The position numbers were made by a program, and so were the translations under genes. The notes below the pieces were generated by a model. That model was not told the origin of the DNA, did not search any database, and was given only the letters and a program-made list of their open reading frames with translations. A DNA stretch of 21,778 bases from an uncultured Fibrobacterota bacterium (GTDB lineage Bacteria > Fibrobacterota > Chitinivibrionia > Chitinivibrionales > Chitinispirillaceae), in the NCBI GenBank assembly GCA_903888815.1, contig CAISVC010000464.1:1-21778 (forward strand), written 5' to 3'. Below, in pieces: positions 7,128 through 14,907 of the stretch. Position 1 is the first letter of the stretch; the number at the start of each line of letters is the position of its first letter.

Positions 7128-7925
7128 ATGGATGAAAAACTGTCACGATTAAAAAGCACGATTCAAAAATATCATTCTGCGGTCATTGCTTTTTCCGGAG
7201 GGGTTGACAGCACTTTTCTGGCCAGCGTCGCGGGAGAGGCGCTTGAAAAAAGAGTACTGTTGGTGACCGCATCCTCGTCAACCTATCCGCCTTCAGAACT
7301 GGAAGCGGCAGAGGCCCTGGCCGCCGCCATGGGCCTTTCGCACCGCGTTATCGTATCCGGGGAGACTGAAATTCCCGCCTTTACGGATAATCCTCCCGAC
7401 CGCTGTTATTATTGCAAGCGCGAGCTTTTTTCAAAGATCGTGAAGATAGCAGCATCGGAAGGGTATGCAGCGGCATTCGACGGCAGCAACGCTGATGACA
7501 TGCATGATTACCGGCCGGGAAGAAAAGCTCTCGCAGAACTGGGAATCGTCTCTCCGCTCTGCGAAGCAGGTTTGACAAAAGAGGAGATCCGCGTCTTCTC
7601 CGGTAAAAGGGGTCTGCCCACGGCGGATAAGCCGTCGTATGCCTGCCTTGCGTCGCGTTTTCCGTACGGAGAGAAAATCACGGCCGAAAAATTGCGCCGG
7701 GTGGGCGATGCGGAATCCGCCCTGTGCAACCTCGGTTTCAGGCAGTTGCGGGTCCGCAGCCACGGCGATTGCGCCCGCGTTGAAATTCCTCCGGCTGAAC
7801 TTGATACGGCCTGGAAAAAACGCGCCGAAATCGGTGCGGCATGCAGAAAAGCGGGATTCGTTTACGTTTCGCTGGATGTGGAAGGGTACCGCACCGGGGC
7901 GATGAACGAAGCATTAGGGCTTTAA
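7128..7925 (+). CDS. larE: LarE-type ATP-dependent sulfur transferase
   Basis: PP-loop ATPase of the LarE family, which in known members adenylylates the pyridinium biscarboxylate precursor and inserts sulfur for the nickel-pincer nucleotide cofactor of lactate racemase. The 265 residues fit the family length. The PP-loop S-G-G-V-D-S-T is at 23-29. K-P-S-Y-A-C-L-A-S-R-F-P-Y-G (about 168-181) carries Cys173, at the place of the sacrificial cysteine. A C-Y-Y-C pair (Cys93 and Cys96) follows N-P-P-D-R. Together these three cysteines resemble the set reported for iron-sulfur-dependent LarE proteins, which would recycle sulfur rather than sacrifice a cysteine; that subtype call is inference. No larA, larB or larC is in the window, so the cofactor partner, if any, is elsewhere. 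ATG 7128 is preceded by GGAG at a rather long spacing. Family call is firm; substrate is not proven. Confidence 0.85.
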   Translation: MDEKLSRLKSTIQKYHSAVIAFSGGVDSTFLASVAGEALEKRVLLVTASSSTYPPSELEAAEALAAAMGLSHRVIVSGETEIPAFTDNPPDRCYYCKRELFSKIVKIAASEGYAAAFDGSNADDMHDYRPGRKALAELGIVSPLCEAGLTKEEIRVFSGKRGLPTADKPSYACLASRFPYGEKITAEKLRRVGDAESALCNLGFRQLRVRSHGDCARVEIPPAELDTAWKKRAEIGAACRKAGFVYVSLDVEGYRTGAMNEALGL

Positions 7926-7965
7926 TGTTTTGCATATTATGCGTAGTATGGGACGCTTTTTAAAT

Positions 7966-7994
7966 TTGACAAAGAAGTATCGGAATGGTATACT
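7966..7994 (+). promoter_or_regulatory. Strong sigma70-type promoter with extended -10
   Basis: A perfect TTGACA (7966-7971), 17-base spacer, TATACT (7989-7994) with TGG immediately before it, which is an extended -10. It lies after the larE-like gene and about 90 bases before the phosphoesterase ATG at 8087, so the phosphoesterase probably has its own transcript. It is the best consensus match I found in the window. Confidence 0.75.
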
Positions 7995-8086
7995 TTTTCC
8001 TGAAGTTATTCAAGGTATAAAGCGGCGGAATAATCCTTTCGCCCGTCATCTGCGGCACGCGTTTTTAATTTGATTTTATTTGGAAT

Positions 8087-9178
8087 ATGGAACCTTCAAA
8101 ACAAAATACCGCCTGCCTCCTGGCTGCCGCCGTCCTGTTTTCCCTTTCCATCAATATTATTACCTACGCCGGTTTCAACGACACGGTCTTCGGTTCCTTC
8201 TTTTTCATTCAGTTGAGCGATCCGCAGTTCGGGCAGTGGAGCAGCAAACCGTACCCGAATGAAACGGCGAATTTCAATCTGGCGATCGACCATGTCAACC
8301 GGCTCAAGCCGCCGTTCGTCGTATTAACGGGCGATTACCAGCAGAGCTCGACCGATACCGCGCAGGTCAACGCGTACAAACGCGGCCTTGCACGGCTCAA
8401 CCCCGCGATCATTGCCTTCAGTACGCCCGGCAATCACGATATCGGCCTCCCGCCGACCCAGGCGACCATCAATGCCTGGAAAACAGACTACGGCTCGGAC
8501 CGGCTTTCGTTCGTTTACAACAATTGTCTGTTTATCCTGCTCAACGCTCCGATCATCAAGGACTCAACCGGTTTTCCGGCCGGGCTCGGACAGCAGCGGG
8601 CATGGCTCGACAGCGTGCTCAACGCGGCTGACCTGAACCGCTATTCGCGGATTTTCGTGCTGCAGCACTATGCCTATTTTCTTGTATCGCCGACCGAAGC
8701 CAACGGCTACTACAACATCGATATGCCGCGCCGCACCGCCTACCTCAGTCTTTTCAAGCAGCATGGCGTGACTGCGGTGTTTGCGGGACATTTTCACGAT
8801 ACGAGCGTGGCACACGATGGCGCTCTTTCAATGGTGACCACGGGCGCGGTTGGCCAGCCCCTCGGTTCGGCGCCCTCCGGACTCAGGATCATTAAAGTGT
8901 ATGCCGACAGCGTCAGGTGGCCGTATTACGGTTTGAACGCGGTGCCGCAGAGCGTCGACATGCCGCCGGTAGGAGTGACCACCCCTTTCCTGCGCACCGT
9001 AATCCGTGAGCCGGCAGCAGGCGGGATTATTATCGTTAATGCAGCCGGCAGGAAGATCGGCGGCGCTCTTCCCGGAGAGCGGTATCCGTTCGTTCGCCGG
9101 CAATTCATCGGCGCAGCGGGATTTTATCTGCTGGCAGGCATGCGCACGCCGGTGAGGATAATTCATTGTGACAGATAG
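8087..9178 (+). CDS. Secreted calcineurin-like metallophosphoesterase, CPPED1-like, with sorting-like tail
   Basis: The N-terminus is a signal peptide: Lys at 5, hydrophobic 9-27, likely cleavage near T-Y-A at 28. The catalytic domain follows (about 38-285). It shows S-D-P-Q-F-G (Asp45), T-G-D-Y (Asp83), P-G-N-H-D-I-G (Asn116, His117), L-Q-H-Y (His194) and A-G-H-F-H (His235, His237), the two-metal ligand set of calcineurin-like phosphoesterases. Gln47 replaces the usual D-x-H histidine, as in the animal CPPED1/CSTP1 family, whose overall motif order it follows closely. The final 65 or so residues hold I-I-I-V-N-A-A-G-R-K-I and G-F-Y-L-L-A-G, a tail like that of the other secreted proteins here. 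The substrate could be a phosphoprotein, nucleotide or phospholipid; it acts outside the cytoplasm. Activity class is confident; the CPPED1 resemblance is from recall. Confidence 0.85.
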   Translation: MEPSKQNTACLLAAAVLFSLSINIITYAGFNDTVFGSFFFIQLSDPQFGQWSSKPYPNETANFNLAIDHVNRLKPPFVVLTGDYQQSSTDTAQVNAYKRGLARLNPAIIAFSTPGNHDIGLPPTQATINAWKTDYGSDRLSFVYNNCLFILLNAPIIKDSTGFPAGLGQQRAWLDSVLNAADLNRYSRIFVLQHYAYFLVSPTEANGYYNIDMPRRTAYLSLFKQHGVTAVFAGHFHDTSVAHDGALSMVTTGAVGQPLGSAPSGLRIIKVYADSVRWPYYGLNAVPQSVDMPPVGVTTPFLRTVIREPAAGGIIIVNAAGRKIGGALPGERYPFVRRQFIGAAGFYLLAGMRTPVRIIHCDR

Positions 9179-9264
9179 TACGCAGCCTGTATCGGAGGGC
9201 GATGGTGTATTGCTTTGACCGGTTCCCGGAAATGCATAAAAAGTGAGATATAGATAACCTTTTA

Positions 9265-9540
9265 TTATCCGAAATTATAGTGCTTTCTTACGGGTTCTTT
9301 TATATCCCATACGCACGCAAGCCCCTGCGGGAACTTCACCAGATCGCCTTTGCCGAATTCGACTTTCGAGCCGTCTTTTGACTCCACGACTACTTTCCCT
9401 TCGAGAAAATAGCACTCCTCCGGCTCGTCGTAGTACCAGTCAAACCGCGAGACCTCCTTTTCCCAGATCGGCCACGAGAGAATGCCGCGCTTTTTCAGAT
9501 CTTCGAGCGGCGGGTGTCGGGTAATGTTGATGCCGGCCAT
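9265..9540 (-). CDS. Small cupin-domain protein (Cupin_3 / DUF861 type)
   Basis: With ATG at 9540 the protein has 91 residues. This start is fixed by AGGAGG at 9545-9550, 4 bases upstream; an in-frame start 19 codons earlier lacks such a site. The core matches the single-domain cupin pattern: P-E-E-C-Y-F-L-E-G-K-V-V-V, then G-K-G-D-L-V-K-F-P-Q-G and V-W-D-I-K-E-P-V-R-K-H-Y near the end. Proteins of this type are small beta-barrels, and most have no assigned reaction. The usual cupin metal histidines are not evident in the first motif, where Glu dominates, so metal binding is uncertain. It stands alone, convergent with the phosphoesterase and divergent from the inositol-phosphatase gene. Confidence 0.8.
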   Translation of the reverse strand: MAGINITRHPPLEDLKKRGILSWPIWEKEVSRFDWYYDEPEECYFLEGKVVVESKDGSKVEFGKGDLVKFPQGLACVWDIKEPVRKHYNFG

Positions 9541-9730
9541 GGAACCTCCTGAATGCATGTGTCGCATAAAATTAGCTTCTTCAATAGCAGTACGCAAGCT
9601 GAAATAAAGCAGTAAAGTTGTCCGTGTGATTGTTTGGCATCTATTTTCCCATGTCGTGGATAGACATTTTTTGCTTTGATCGTTGTGTATTTCGTTTTCC
9701 GGTCTTCATACATACTGCGGGAAAGTGACT

Positions 9731-10501
9731 ATGGCCGATCATCTGACCGTTGCGGCAAAGGCCGCGCTTAAAGCGGGCGAAATGCTGAAAGCGCACTTCG
9801 GCGCGGTCGCGAACGTGGAAAGAAAGGCGGACCGGTCGCTCGTTACCAACCTCGACAAAGAGGCCGAGCGGATCGTTATTGACATGCTGCAGGCAGCTTT
9901 CCCTGCTTACGGAATAATCGGCGAAGAGGGCGGGAAATCGGCGTATACCGGGGGGTATACATGGGTCATCGATCCGCTTGACGGAACGCATAATTACATC
10001 CGGGGCATACCCGTATACGGCGTTTCGATAGGGCTCATGCAGGGTAAGGAGTTCGTCGCCGGTGTAATTTATATGCCGACCGAGGACCATCTCTATACCG
10101 CTGAAAAGGGCGGCGGGAGCTGGAAGAACGGGAAAAAGATTCATGTTTCGCACTGTTCCCTGCTTGAGCAATGCTCGCTTTCGTATGATTCTGACCTGCG
10201 AACCGGACCTGATAAAAAAATCAATTGCCTGAAGGAGCTCGCTTCGCAGGTTTTCAACATCCGCATGTCAGGATCATCGGTGCGCAACCTGACGTTCTGC
10301 GCTGAGGGGAAAGTGGATGCCGTGATCGAGTTTGACGACCGTATATGGGATTTCGCCGCAGGAGTGACGATTATCCGTGAGGCGGGCGGAAAAATAACCG
10401 GCCACCAGGGAAGTCCTCTTGACGGCAGCTGCGGTTGTTACGTTGCAACGAACGGACATCTGCATAACGCCATAGCTGCAATGCTCGGTAAAGACCAATA
10501 G
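9731..10501 (+). CDS. Inositol monophosphatase family protein
   Basis: Magnesium- and lithium-sensitive phosphatase fold, 256 residues from ATG 9731, typical for the family. In-frame upstream codons to 9683 exist, but the homology begins with M-A-D-H-L. Metal ligands are visible: G-E-E-G-G (Glu65), W-V-I-D-P-L-D-G-T-H-N-Y (Asp81, Asp84) and I-W-D-F-A-A-G (Asp207). The likely substrate is inositol-1-phosphate, but 3'(2'),5'-bisphosphate nucleotides (CysQ type) or fructose-1,6-bisphosphate cannot be excluded from sequence alone. It is the first gene of a probable operon with a 36-residue membrane peptide and folC: 13 bases separate it from the peptide start. Confidence 0.88.
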   Translation: MADHLTVAAKAALKAGEMLKAHFGAVANVERKADRSLVTNLDKEAERIVIDMLQAAFPAYGIIGEEGGKSAYTGGYTWVIDPLDGTHNYIRGIPVYGVSIGLMQGKEFVAGVIYMPTEDHLYTAEKGGGSWKNGKKIHVSHCSLLEQCSLSYDSDLRTGPDKKINCLKELASQVFNIRMSGSSVRNLTFCAEGKVDAVIEFDDRIWDFAAGVTIIREAGGKITGHQGSPLDGSCGCYVATNGHLHNAIAAMLGKDQ

Positions 10502-10507
10502 GGGGAG
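10502..10507 (+). promoter_or_regulatory. Strong ribosome binding site before a 36-codon ORF
   Basis: GGGGAG immediately after the inositol-phosphatase stop codon, 7 bases before ATG 10515. This strength of match supports translation of the short ORF that follows rather than of folC, whose ATG is more than 120 bases on. Confidence 0.6.
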
Positions 10508-10514
10508 AAAGATC

Positions 10515-10625
10515 ATGGGTGCGCAGATCGCATCAAAAATAGCGAACCTGTTCCTTGCCGCCATTGCAGTGATGCTGGTCCGCAAAGGGGTGATTTTGAT
10601 TGTGAATAAAGGCATACTGGGATAA
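10515..10625 (+). CDS. Small single-span membrane protein, 36 aa
   Basis: ATG at 10515 with a strong ribosome site; stop TAA at 10623-10625, 7 bases before the folC start. The peptide is M-G-A-Q-I-A-S-K, then a hydrophobic stretch I-A-N-L-F-L-A-A-I-A-V-M-L-V, a positive R-K, a second hydrophobic stretch V-I-L-I-V, and N-K-G-I-L-G. It is therefore one membrane segment, perhaps kinked or two short ones, with no cysteine. It fits exactly between two genes of an apparent operon, and its frame and spacing look natural. I do not know a family for it. A role in anchoring, or as a translation-coupling leader for folC, is inference. It could be a spurious ORF, but the ribosome site argues against that. 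Confidence 0.55.
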   Translation: MGAQIASKIANLFLAAIAVMLVRKGVILIVNKGILG

Positions 10626-10632
10626 CCGATAC

Positions 10633-11898
10633 ATGGATCGCGGCGCCGCCGTTCGAAACCACCTTTTCAGCCTTACCGCCCGGGGAATCAAGTATGACCT
10701 TGAACGCATGGCGGCCGCGGCAGAAGCGTGCGGCAATCCTCAGAATGCGTATCCCTGTTTTCATGTCGCGGGCACCAACGGCAAAGGGTCAACCTGTTCG
10801 TATCTGGAATCGGCCCTGCGGAGCTGTGGCCATAAAACCGGATTGTTCACCTCGCCGCACCTTATCCGCTTCGAAGAGCGTTTCGCGATCAACGGCCGGC
10901 CGATAGATGAAACCGTATGGTTGGAGGCGTATCACGGCCTGCAACCGGTCATCGAGAAGCTAAGGCTGACTTTTTTCGAGGCATCCACGCTTTTAGCCTT
11001 TGAGATTTTCAAACGGCAGAACGTCGAATGGGCGGTTTTCGAAACAGGGCTGGGCGGCCGGCTTGACGCCACCAATATTCTGATCCCGCGGGTTTCCATC
11101 ATCACGCGCATTGCCATGGATCATATGGAATACCTTGGAAACGACCTGCTGCTGATTGCAGCCGAAAAACTTGGCATTGTCAAACAGAATGTCCCGCTCG
11201 TCATGGCTGAACCTGCGCTTGAAGCGATACGGTCGCTTGCCGTAAAACGCTGTGAAGAGAGCGGTTCACCCTGTCACCTGGTTGCCGCGGCGGATGCTTC
11301 CAGCCGCGTTATCGATTCGAAGGGCGCCTCCTTTACCTGGGACAACACCCGCTTCCGGATCAATTTAGCAGGCGATTATCAGGTGGTCAATGCGCTGCTC
11401 GCACTCTCTGCGCTTAAGGCTGCGGGATTCGGAGATAAGCGGACAATTGCGAAAGGGTTGGAAAAAGCCTGGCTTCCGGGAAGATTTCATGTCATAGCGG
11501 TCCGGAACAGACCCACGGCGGTTTTTGATGTCGGCCACAATCCCGACGCTGTTCAGGCCTTTTGCCGTTCTTTACAAAACAGGTTTACGGGCAAACCTGT
11601 CTGCTTTGTGATCGGGATCATGAAAGACAAGGATATCGCCGGCATGATGCGGCAGTATGCGGCCCTTGCACGCCGGTTCATTTGTACGGCCCCGGCCACA
11701 GAACGCGCTGCCCGGCCTGAGGATATCAGCGCCCGCGTTCCCCGTGAGTTCAGCGGTGAATGCCGTGCGGTTCACGGGGTCGCCGCCGCCGTCGAGACCG
11801 CGTTCAAAGGACCGGAAGAAATCGTCTGCATCGCCGGATCGTTTTTCACGGTGGGGGAGGCGATGGTTTATCTGAATATTGATCCTTACAAAAAATAA
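10633..11898 (+). CDS. folC: Bifunctional folylpolyglutamate synthase / dihydrofolate synthase
   Basis: Adds glutamate to dihydropteroate and to folates in the cytoplasm, using ATP. Its 421 residues match the usual FolC length. The Mur-ligase-type P-loop H-V-A-G-T-N-G-K-G-S-T is at about 44-54, T-S-P-H-L-I-R-F-E-E-R follows at about 73-83, then E-T-G-L-G-G-R-L-D-A-T-N, the conserved D-H-M-E-Y-L-G, and V-F-D-V-G-H-N-P-D-A in the C-terminal domain. The start has only a weak ribosome site 7 bases after the stop of the 36-residue ORF, so translation may be coupled. Whether it does one or both reactions cannot be read from sequence alone. Confidence 0.92.
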   Translation: MDRGAAVRNHLFSLTARGIKYDLERMAAAAEACGNPQNAYPCFHVAGTNGKGSTCSYLESALRSCGHKTGLFTSPHLIRFEERFAINGRPIDETVWLEAYHGLQPVIEKLRLTFFEASTLLAFEIFKRQNVEWAVFETGLGGRLDATNILIPRVSIITRIAMDHMEYLGNDLLLIAAEKLGIVKQNVPLVMAEPALEAIRSLAVKRCEESGSPCHLVAAADASSRVIDSKGASFTWDNTRFRINLAGDYQVVNALLALSALKAAGFGDKRTIAKGLEKAWLPGRFHVIAVRNRPTAVFDVGHNPDAVQAFCRSLQNRFTGKPVCFVIGIMKDKDIAGMMRQYAALARRFICTAPATERAARPEDISARVPREFSGECRAVHGVAAAVETAFKGPEEIVCIAGSFFTVGEAMVYLNIDPYKK

Positions 11899-11976
11899 TA
11901 TTAATAATAATTTTTCTTTGGCTTTTGATCTAAAGCCTTTAGCAAAAAAACATTTAGCATTTTTAATTGAATAGTT

Positions 11977-12912
11977 ATGCACGGAAATAATCTCACCCTT
12001 CCCATTATTCTTTCGATTGCGGAAATATTCGGACTTCTGTGCATCGGGGCCGCCGGCAGGCAATTGCGATATATTGACGAACGGGACATCGACCGGTGGT
12101 CGAAACTGGTGCTTGACTTCCTTTATCCCGCCTTTATTTTTTCATCCATAACCGCCGGATTCCAGACCGAACGGCTCGGTGAGCTGTGGATACTGCCGCT
12201 TATCGGCTTCGGCATTTCGGCAGGCGGAGCGCTTTTCGGACTCCTGCTCAGATACGGGTTGCGGTCAAGGGACGGGGACACGGTACGGACGTTCCTGTAT
12301 TTCTGCGCGGTCAATAATTACGGTTACCTGCCGATTGTGATCGTGCAGAATCTGTGGGCCGGTCAAACCATGCTTGCCAATCTGTTTTTCCTGACCCTCG
12401 GTTCCACGATAGCCACCTGGACAATAGGCATCGGAGTGCTGGGAAGCACCACAATAAAACAGATGATACGTAATCTGATGACGCCGAATCTGCTGGCAAC
12501 ATTGGCGGCAATTCTGGTGTCGTGGCTCGGGTGGAGCCACTGTATACCCCGCGTCGCAGGCCATATTCTGACGAGCGCGGGATCTGCTTCAGTGCCCATG
12601 ATGCTGGTGCTGTCCGGCGCTTCGCTGTTTAAGCCGTCAGCCTGGCGGATTACCTGGCAGGTTGTCTACGTCACCCTGGTGAGGCTTTTGATTCTGCCGG
12701 CCTGCGCCGTGGTTATTCTCAGATTGATTCCGCTGCCGCCGGATGTTTATGCGATTGCCGTCATTGTAGCGCTCATGCCGCTGGCTGTTTCGTCAGTGAT
12801 CTTCACCCGCATTTTCGGCGGCGAACCTGATTTTGCCGCCAGTTCGTCCCTCGCTACCACGCTTGCGGCAATTATTACCGTACCGGTCGCGCTCTGGCTG
12901 CTCTTCCGGTAG
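11977..12912 (+). CDS. AEC-family (auxin efflux carrier type) membrane transporter
   Basis: A 311-residue polytopic inner-membrane protein with about ten hydrophobic segments, the size and layout of the AEC/Mem_trans family. Bacterial members have been linked to malate, malonate or amino-acid-like substrates. The N-terminus F-G-L-L-C-I-G-A-A-G-R and D-F-L-Y-P-A-F-I-F and the C-terminal half (L-M-P-L-A-V-S-S-V-I-F-T and E-P-D-F-A-A-S-S-S-L) follow the family pattern. There is no obvious ribosome site before the ATG, so the start is less sure. It is 78 bases after folC on the same strand and may be read through, or have its own promoter. The substrate is unknown. Confidence 0.85.
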   Translation: MHGNNLTLPIILSIAEIFGLLCIGAAGRQLRYIDERDIDRWSKLVLDFLYPAFIFSSITAGFQTERLGELWILPLIGFGISAGGALFGLLLRYGLRSRDGDTVRTFLYFCAVNNYGYLPIVIVQNLWAGQTMLANLFFLTLGSTIATWTIGIGVLGSTTIKQMIRNLMTPNLLATLAAILVSWLGWSHCIPRVAGHILTSAGSASVPMMLVLSGASLFKPSAWRITWQVVYVTLVRLLILPACAVVILRLIPLPPDVYAIAVIVALMPLAVSSVIFTRIFGGEPDFAASSSLATTLAAIITVPVALWLLFR

Positions 12913-12984
12913 ATCGGGCCGGTAACGCATTGAAAAAAAGAATGTCACCCTGTGTGAGGATTATACTCCCATAGATAAAAGAGG

Positions 12985-14814
12985 TCAATTCTTTAATGGC
13001 TTCACCATATAGAAGCCATCCGCCTTTTTATTCTCAAACAACGTGCGGGTATTGATGAAACCTCTATACAACAGCCTCCCCTGCAGATTGAATACGTTCA
13101 CCGGGTTGAGTACGGTGAAACGATCCGAAAAGTCAATGTTTCTGACCGTATAATCGATCGCACACAGCGGTGATGCGCGGGGAGGAGTGTATCCCGTTTT
13201 CCGGAATGGCTCGCCTTTAATGACGCCGGTCATTTGCTGCGAATAATTTCTGACCCGCAATACTCCCTGCCGCTGGTCGCCGAAATCGCTGAAAAAGTAA
13301 AGAATATCATTTGCGCTGTCATAGACAAACGAGTTCGGCATATTCGGCCCTTTTATCCAGCTGGTATCAAGTGCCGGGGTCATAGGAAGGCGGGAAACCT
13401 TGAGCGTGATCCACGGCTGTTTTCCATTGATGACCGCCGTTACTCCGGTCGCATCGTATCCGGTGCCCGTATAGCCGGCAGCCGTACAGGTGCAGCTTAT
13501 TATCAGAATATTGCCGTCAGCCATGGGCCACGCGCAGCCGATGGCATCACCCATTTCCTGCCAGTCATACCCCTGGAATCGCGCAGGAACCGGATTCACC
13601 GTATCGGGCCTGACCCAGTTGTGCAGATTGTTTGAGAGAATTACCGTTGAAAATGGTGCAAACGTATATTCTCCCACTCCGATAAAACGGTACTTGCTGC
13701 CGCCGAAGGCTATCGAATCAAGCTTGCCGGGGTATTTCTTAACGTCAATAATGTCCTGAAGCGCCCCCTGCAGGCCATGAGTGTTCAAACCCAGCGATGT
13801 CACCGTGTCCCACTTTACAAAACCGTCGCTGCCGTTGTTTCTGAGCCACGGGAAGGCTCTCGAACTGATATAGACGTACCCGTCGCCGAACGGATCCACG
13901 AGGTTGCAGGGATCCGAAGGGCACCAGATCGGACTCGTACCGACCAACGTCCAGTTCAGGACATTCGTGCTCGAATAGGTTCTCCCGTTGCGCATGCGTA
14001 GGTAAAATTTATTGTCCTTCCACTTCCAGTGAACTCCATTGGCGAAATTGGTCGCCCCGCTCAGCCCCGTAACAGCTTGCGGAGTCAGGATCGAGGACGT
14101 ATAGAATTCCCAGTCATAATTCCATGAATCCAGCGCCGGGTCGAAATCCACGTCGTCAAACCGCGCCGTTCCTCCGGAGCAGAACAGAGCCGGGTAGCGC
14201 GCCTCCGGGAGCGCCATAACCGCTCTCAGGCTGACCTCAATGTACCCGTTGGCATTGTACACGATGGCGAGCAGCGTATTGGCAAAGGGTGACCATAGGA
14301 CTTCGAGCTTGTTTTCGTAACCGATGGAGACCATCGACGATACGCTTGACAGCACAGTGTCTCTGCCCGTGGAATTCCGCCTGCAGATATTCAGCCTCTG
14401 ATTGGCAAAGTCCAGCATGGCAAATACCGCCGCACCGTTGGGGGCAATAAAGCCCACCCCGGGCCGCGTCTGGCTGCTGTCGCCTACGATTACCGCCGAA
14501 ATCCCGCCCTGCGATATCCTCTGCCAGCCCGCTGGAACCGAGTCGGTAACGCTGCGGAGATAGGCTGAAGGATAATAGGCGGTTCCGCTGGTTCTGCATT
14601 CAAGCGATCGCGTGCCGGCAATCGCACGGGAGCTTATCGCAAATCCGTTTACATTCAAATCGCCGGTGCTCCCGTCTTCGAAATCGTCGATGAACCCGTT
14701 TGCGGGTACGCCCCAGCTTTTTGCAGAGCTCGTGGCAGTCATGGCTGCAATTCCGAACGCCATCATGATTCCTGCAGCCGCCATTGATCGTATACAACGG
14801 TCATATCCTGTCAT
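12985..14814 (-). CDS. Large secreted propeller-like protein, possible glycosidase-like, with sorting-like tail
   Basis: A 609-residue protein with a well-placed GAGGAGG ribosome site before ATG 14814 and a signal peptide (hydrophobic A-A-A-G-I-M-M-A-F-G-I-A-A-M segment, likely cleavage near S-S-A-K). Residues of about 35-225 look like a concanavalin-like beta-sandwich (F-I-D-D-F-E-D-G-S, F-D-D-V-D-F-D). Residues of about 230-555 look like a beta-propeller with repeating blades, including S-S-T-N-V-L-N-W-T, D-P-F-G-D-G-Y-V-Y-I-S-S and L-S-N-N-L-H-N-W-V; this recalls the five-bladed fold of GH43-type enzymes. The catalytic acids cannot be assigned with confidence. The last 45 residues (V-N-V-F-N-L-Q-G-R-L-L-Y and G-F-Y-M-V) form a sorting-like tail. 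A role in carbohydrate binding or degradation is plausible but inferred. Confidence 0.75.
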   Translation of the reverse strand: MTGYDRCIRSMAAAGIMMAFGIAAMTATSSAKSWGVPANGFIDDFEDGSTGDLNVNGFAISSRAIAGTRSLECRTSGTAYYPSAYLRSVTDSVPAGWQRISQGGISAVIVGDSSQTRPGVGFIAPNGAAVFAMLDFANQRLNICRRNSTGRDTVLSSVSSMVSIGYENKLEVLWSPFANTLLAIVYNANGYIEVSLRAVMALPEARYPALFCSGGTARFDDVDFDPALDSWNYDWEFYTSSILTPQAVTGLSGATNFANGVHWKWKDNKFYLRMRNGRTYSSTNVLNWTLVGTSPIWCPSDPCNLVDPFGDGYVYISSRAFPWLRNNGSDGFVKWDTVTSLGLNTHGLQGALQDIIDVKKYPGKLDSIAFGGSKYRFIGVGEYTFAPFSTVILSNNLHNWVRPDTVNPVPARFQGYDWQEMGDAIGCAWPMADGNILIISCTCTAAGYTGTGYDATGVTAVINGKQPWITLKVSRLPMTPALDTSWIKGPNMPNSFVYDSANDILYFFSDFGDQRQGVLRVRNYSQQMTGVIKGEPFRKTGYTPPRASPLCAIDYTVRNIDFSDRFTVLNPVNVFNLQGRLLYRGFINTRTLFENKKADGFYMVKPLKN

Positions 14815-14858
14815 GGAAGCCTCCTCTCGTCATTTTCCCTGTCTTTGCCGTTTACTCA

Positions 14859-14886
14859 TTGAATAGCTTGCCCTTGAAAATATAAT
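14859..14886 (+). promoter_or_regulatory. Candidate promoter for the ABC importer operon
   Basis: TTGAAT, a 16-base spacer, and a perfect TATAAT at 14881-14886, oriented towards the ATPase gene. The leader would be about 115 bases. The same hexamers and spacer occur upstream of the pilB-like gene on the other strand. No riboswitch motif, including cobalamin box elements, is evident in the leader. Confidence 0.55.
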
Positions 14887-14907
14887 AACAAAAGTGCGAT
14901 AGTGCAA
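14879..14907 (-). promoter_or_regulatory. Candidate promoter for the secreted propeller gene, overlapping a divergent promoter
   Basis: Read on the minus strand: TTGCAC, 17-base spacer, TATATT (-10 at 14879-14884, -35 at 14902-14907). The -35 is poor, with 3 of 6 matches, and the -10 is good, with 5 of 6. The two divergent -10 boxes share bases 14881-14884, so RNA polymerase could occupy only one at a time if both are real. Confidence 0.35.

Noticed and set aside
7941..7961. Terminator after the larE-like gene
   Set aside because: The stem is only 4 bp (GCGT/ACGC) before TTTTT, too weak to list.
11920..11937. Terminator between folC and the AEC transporter
   Set aside because: A 6-bp stem (GGCTTT/AAAGCC) exists, but no T-tract follows it on either strand.
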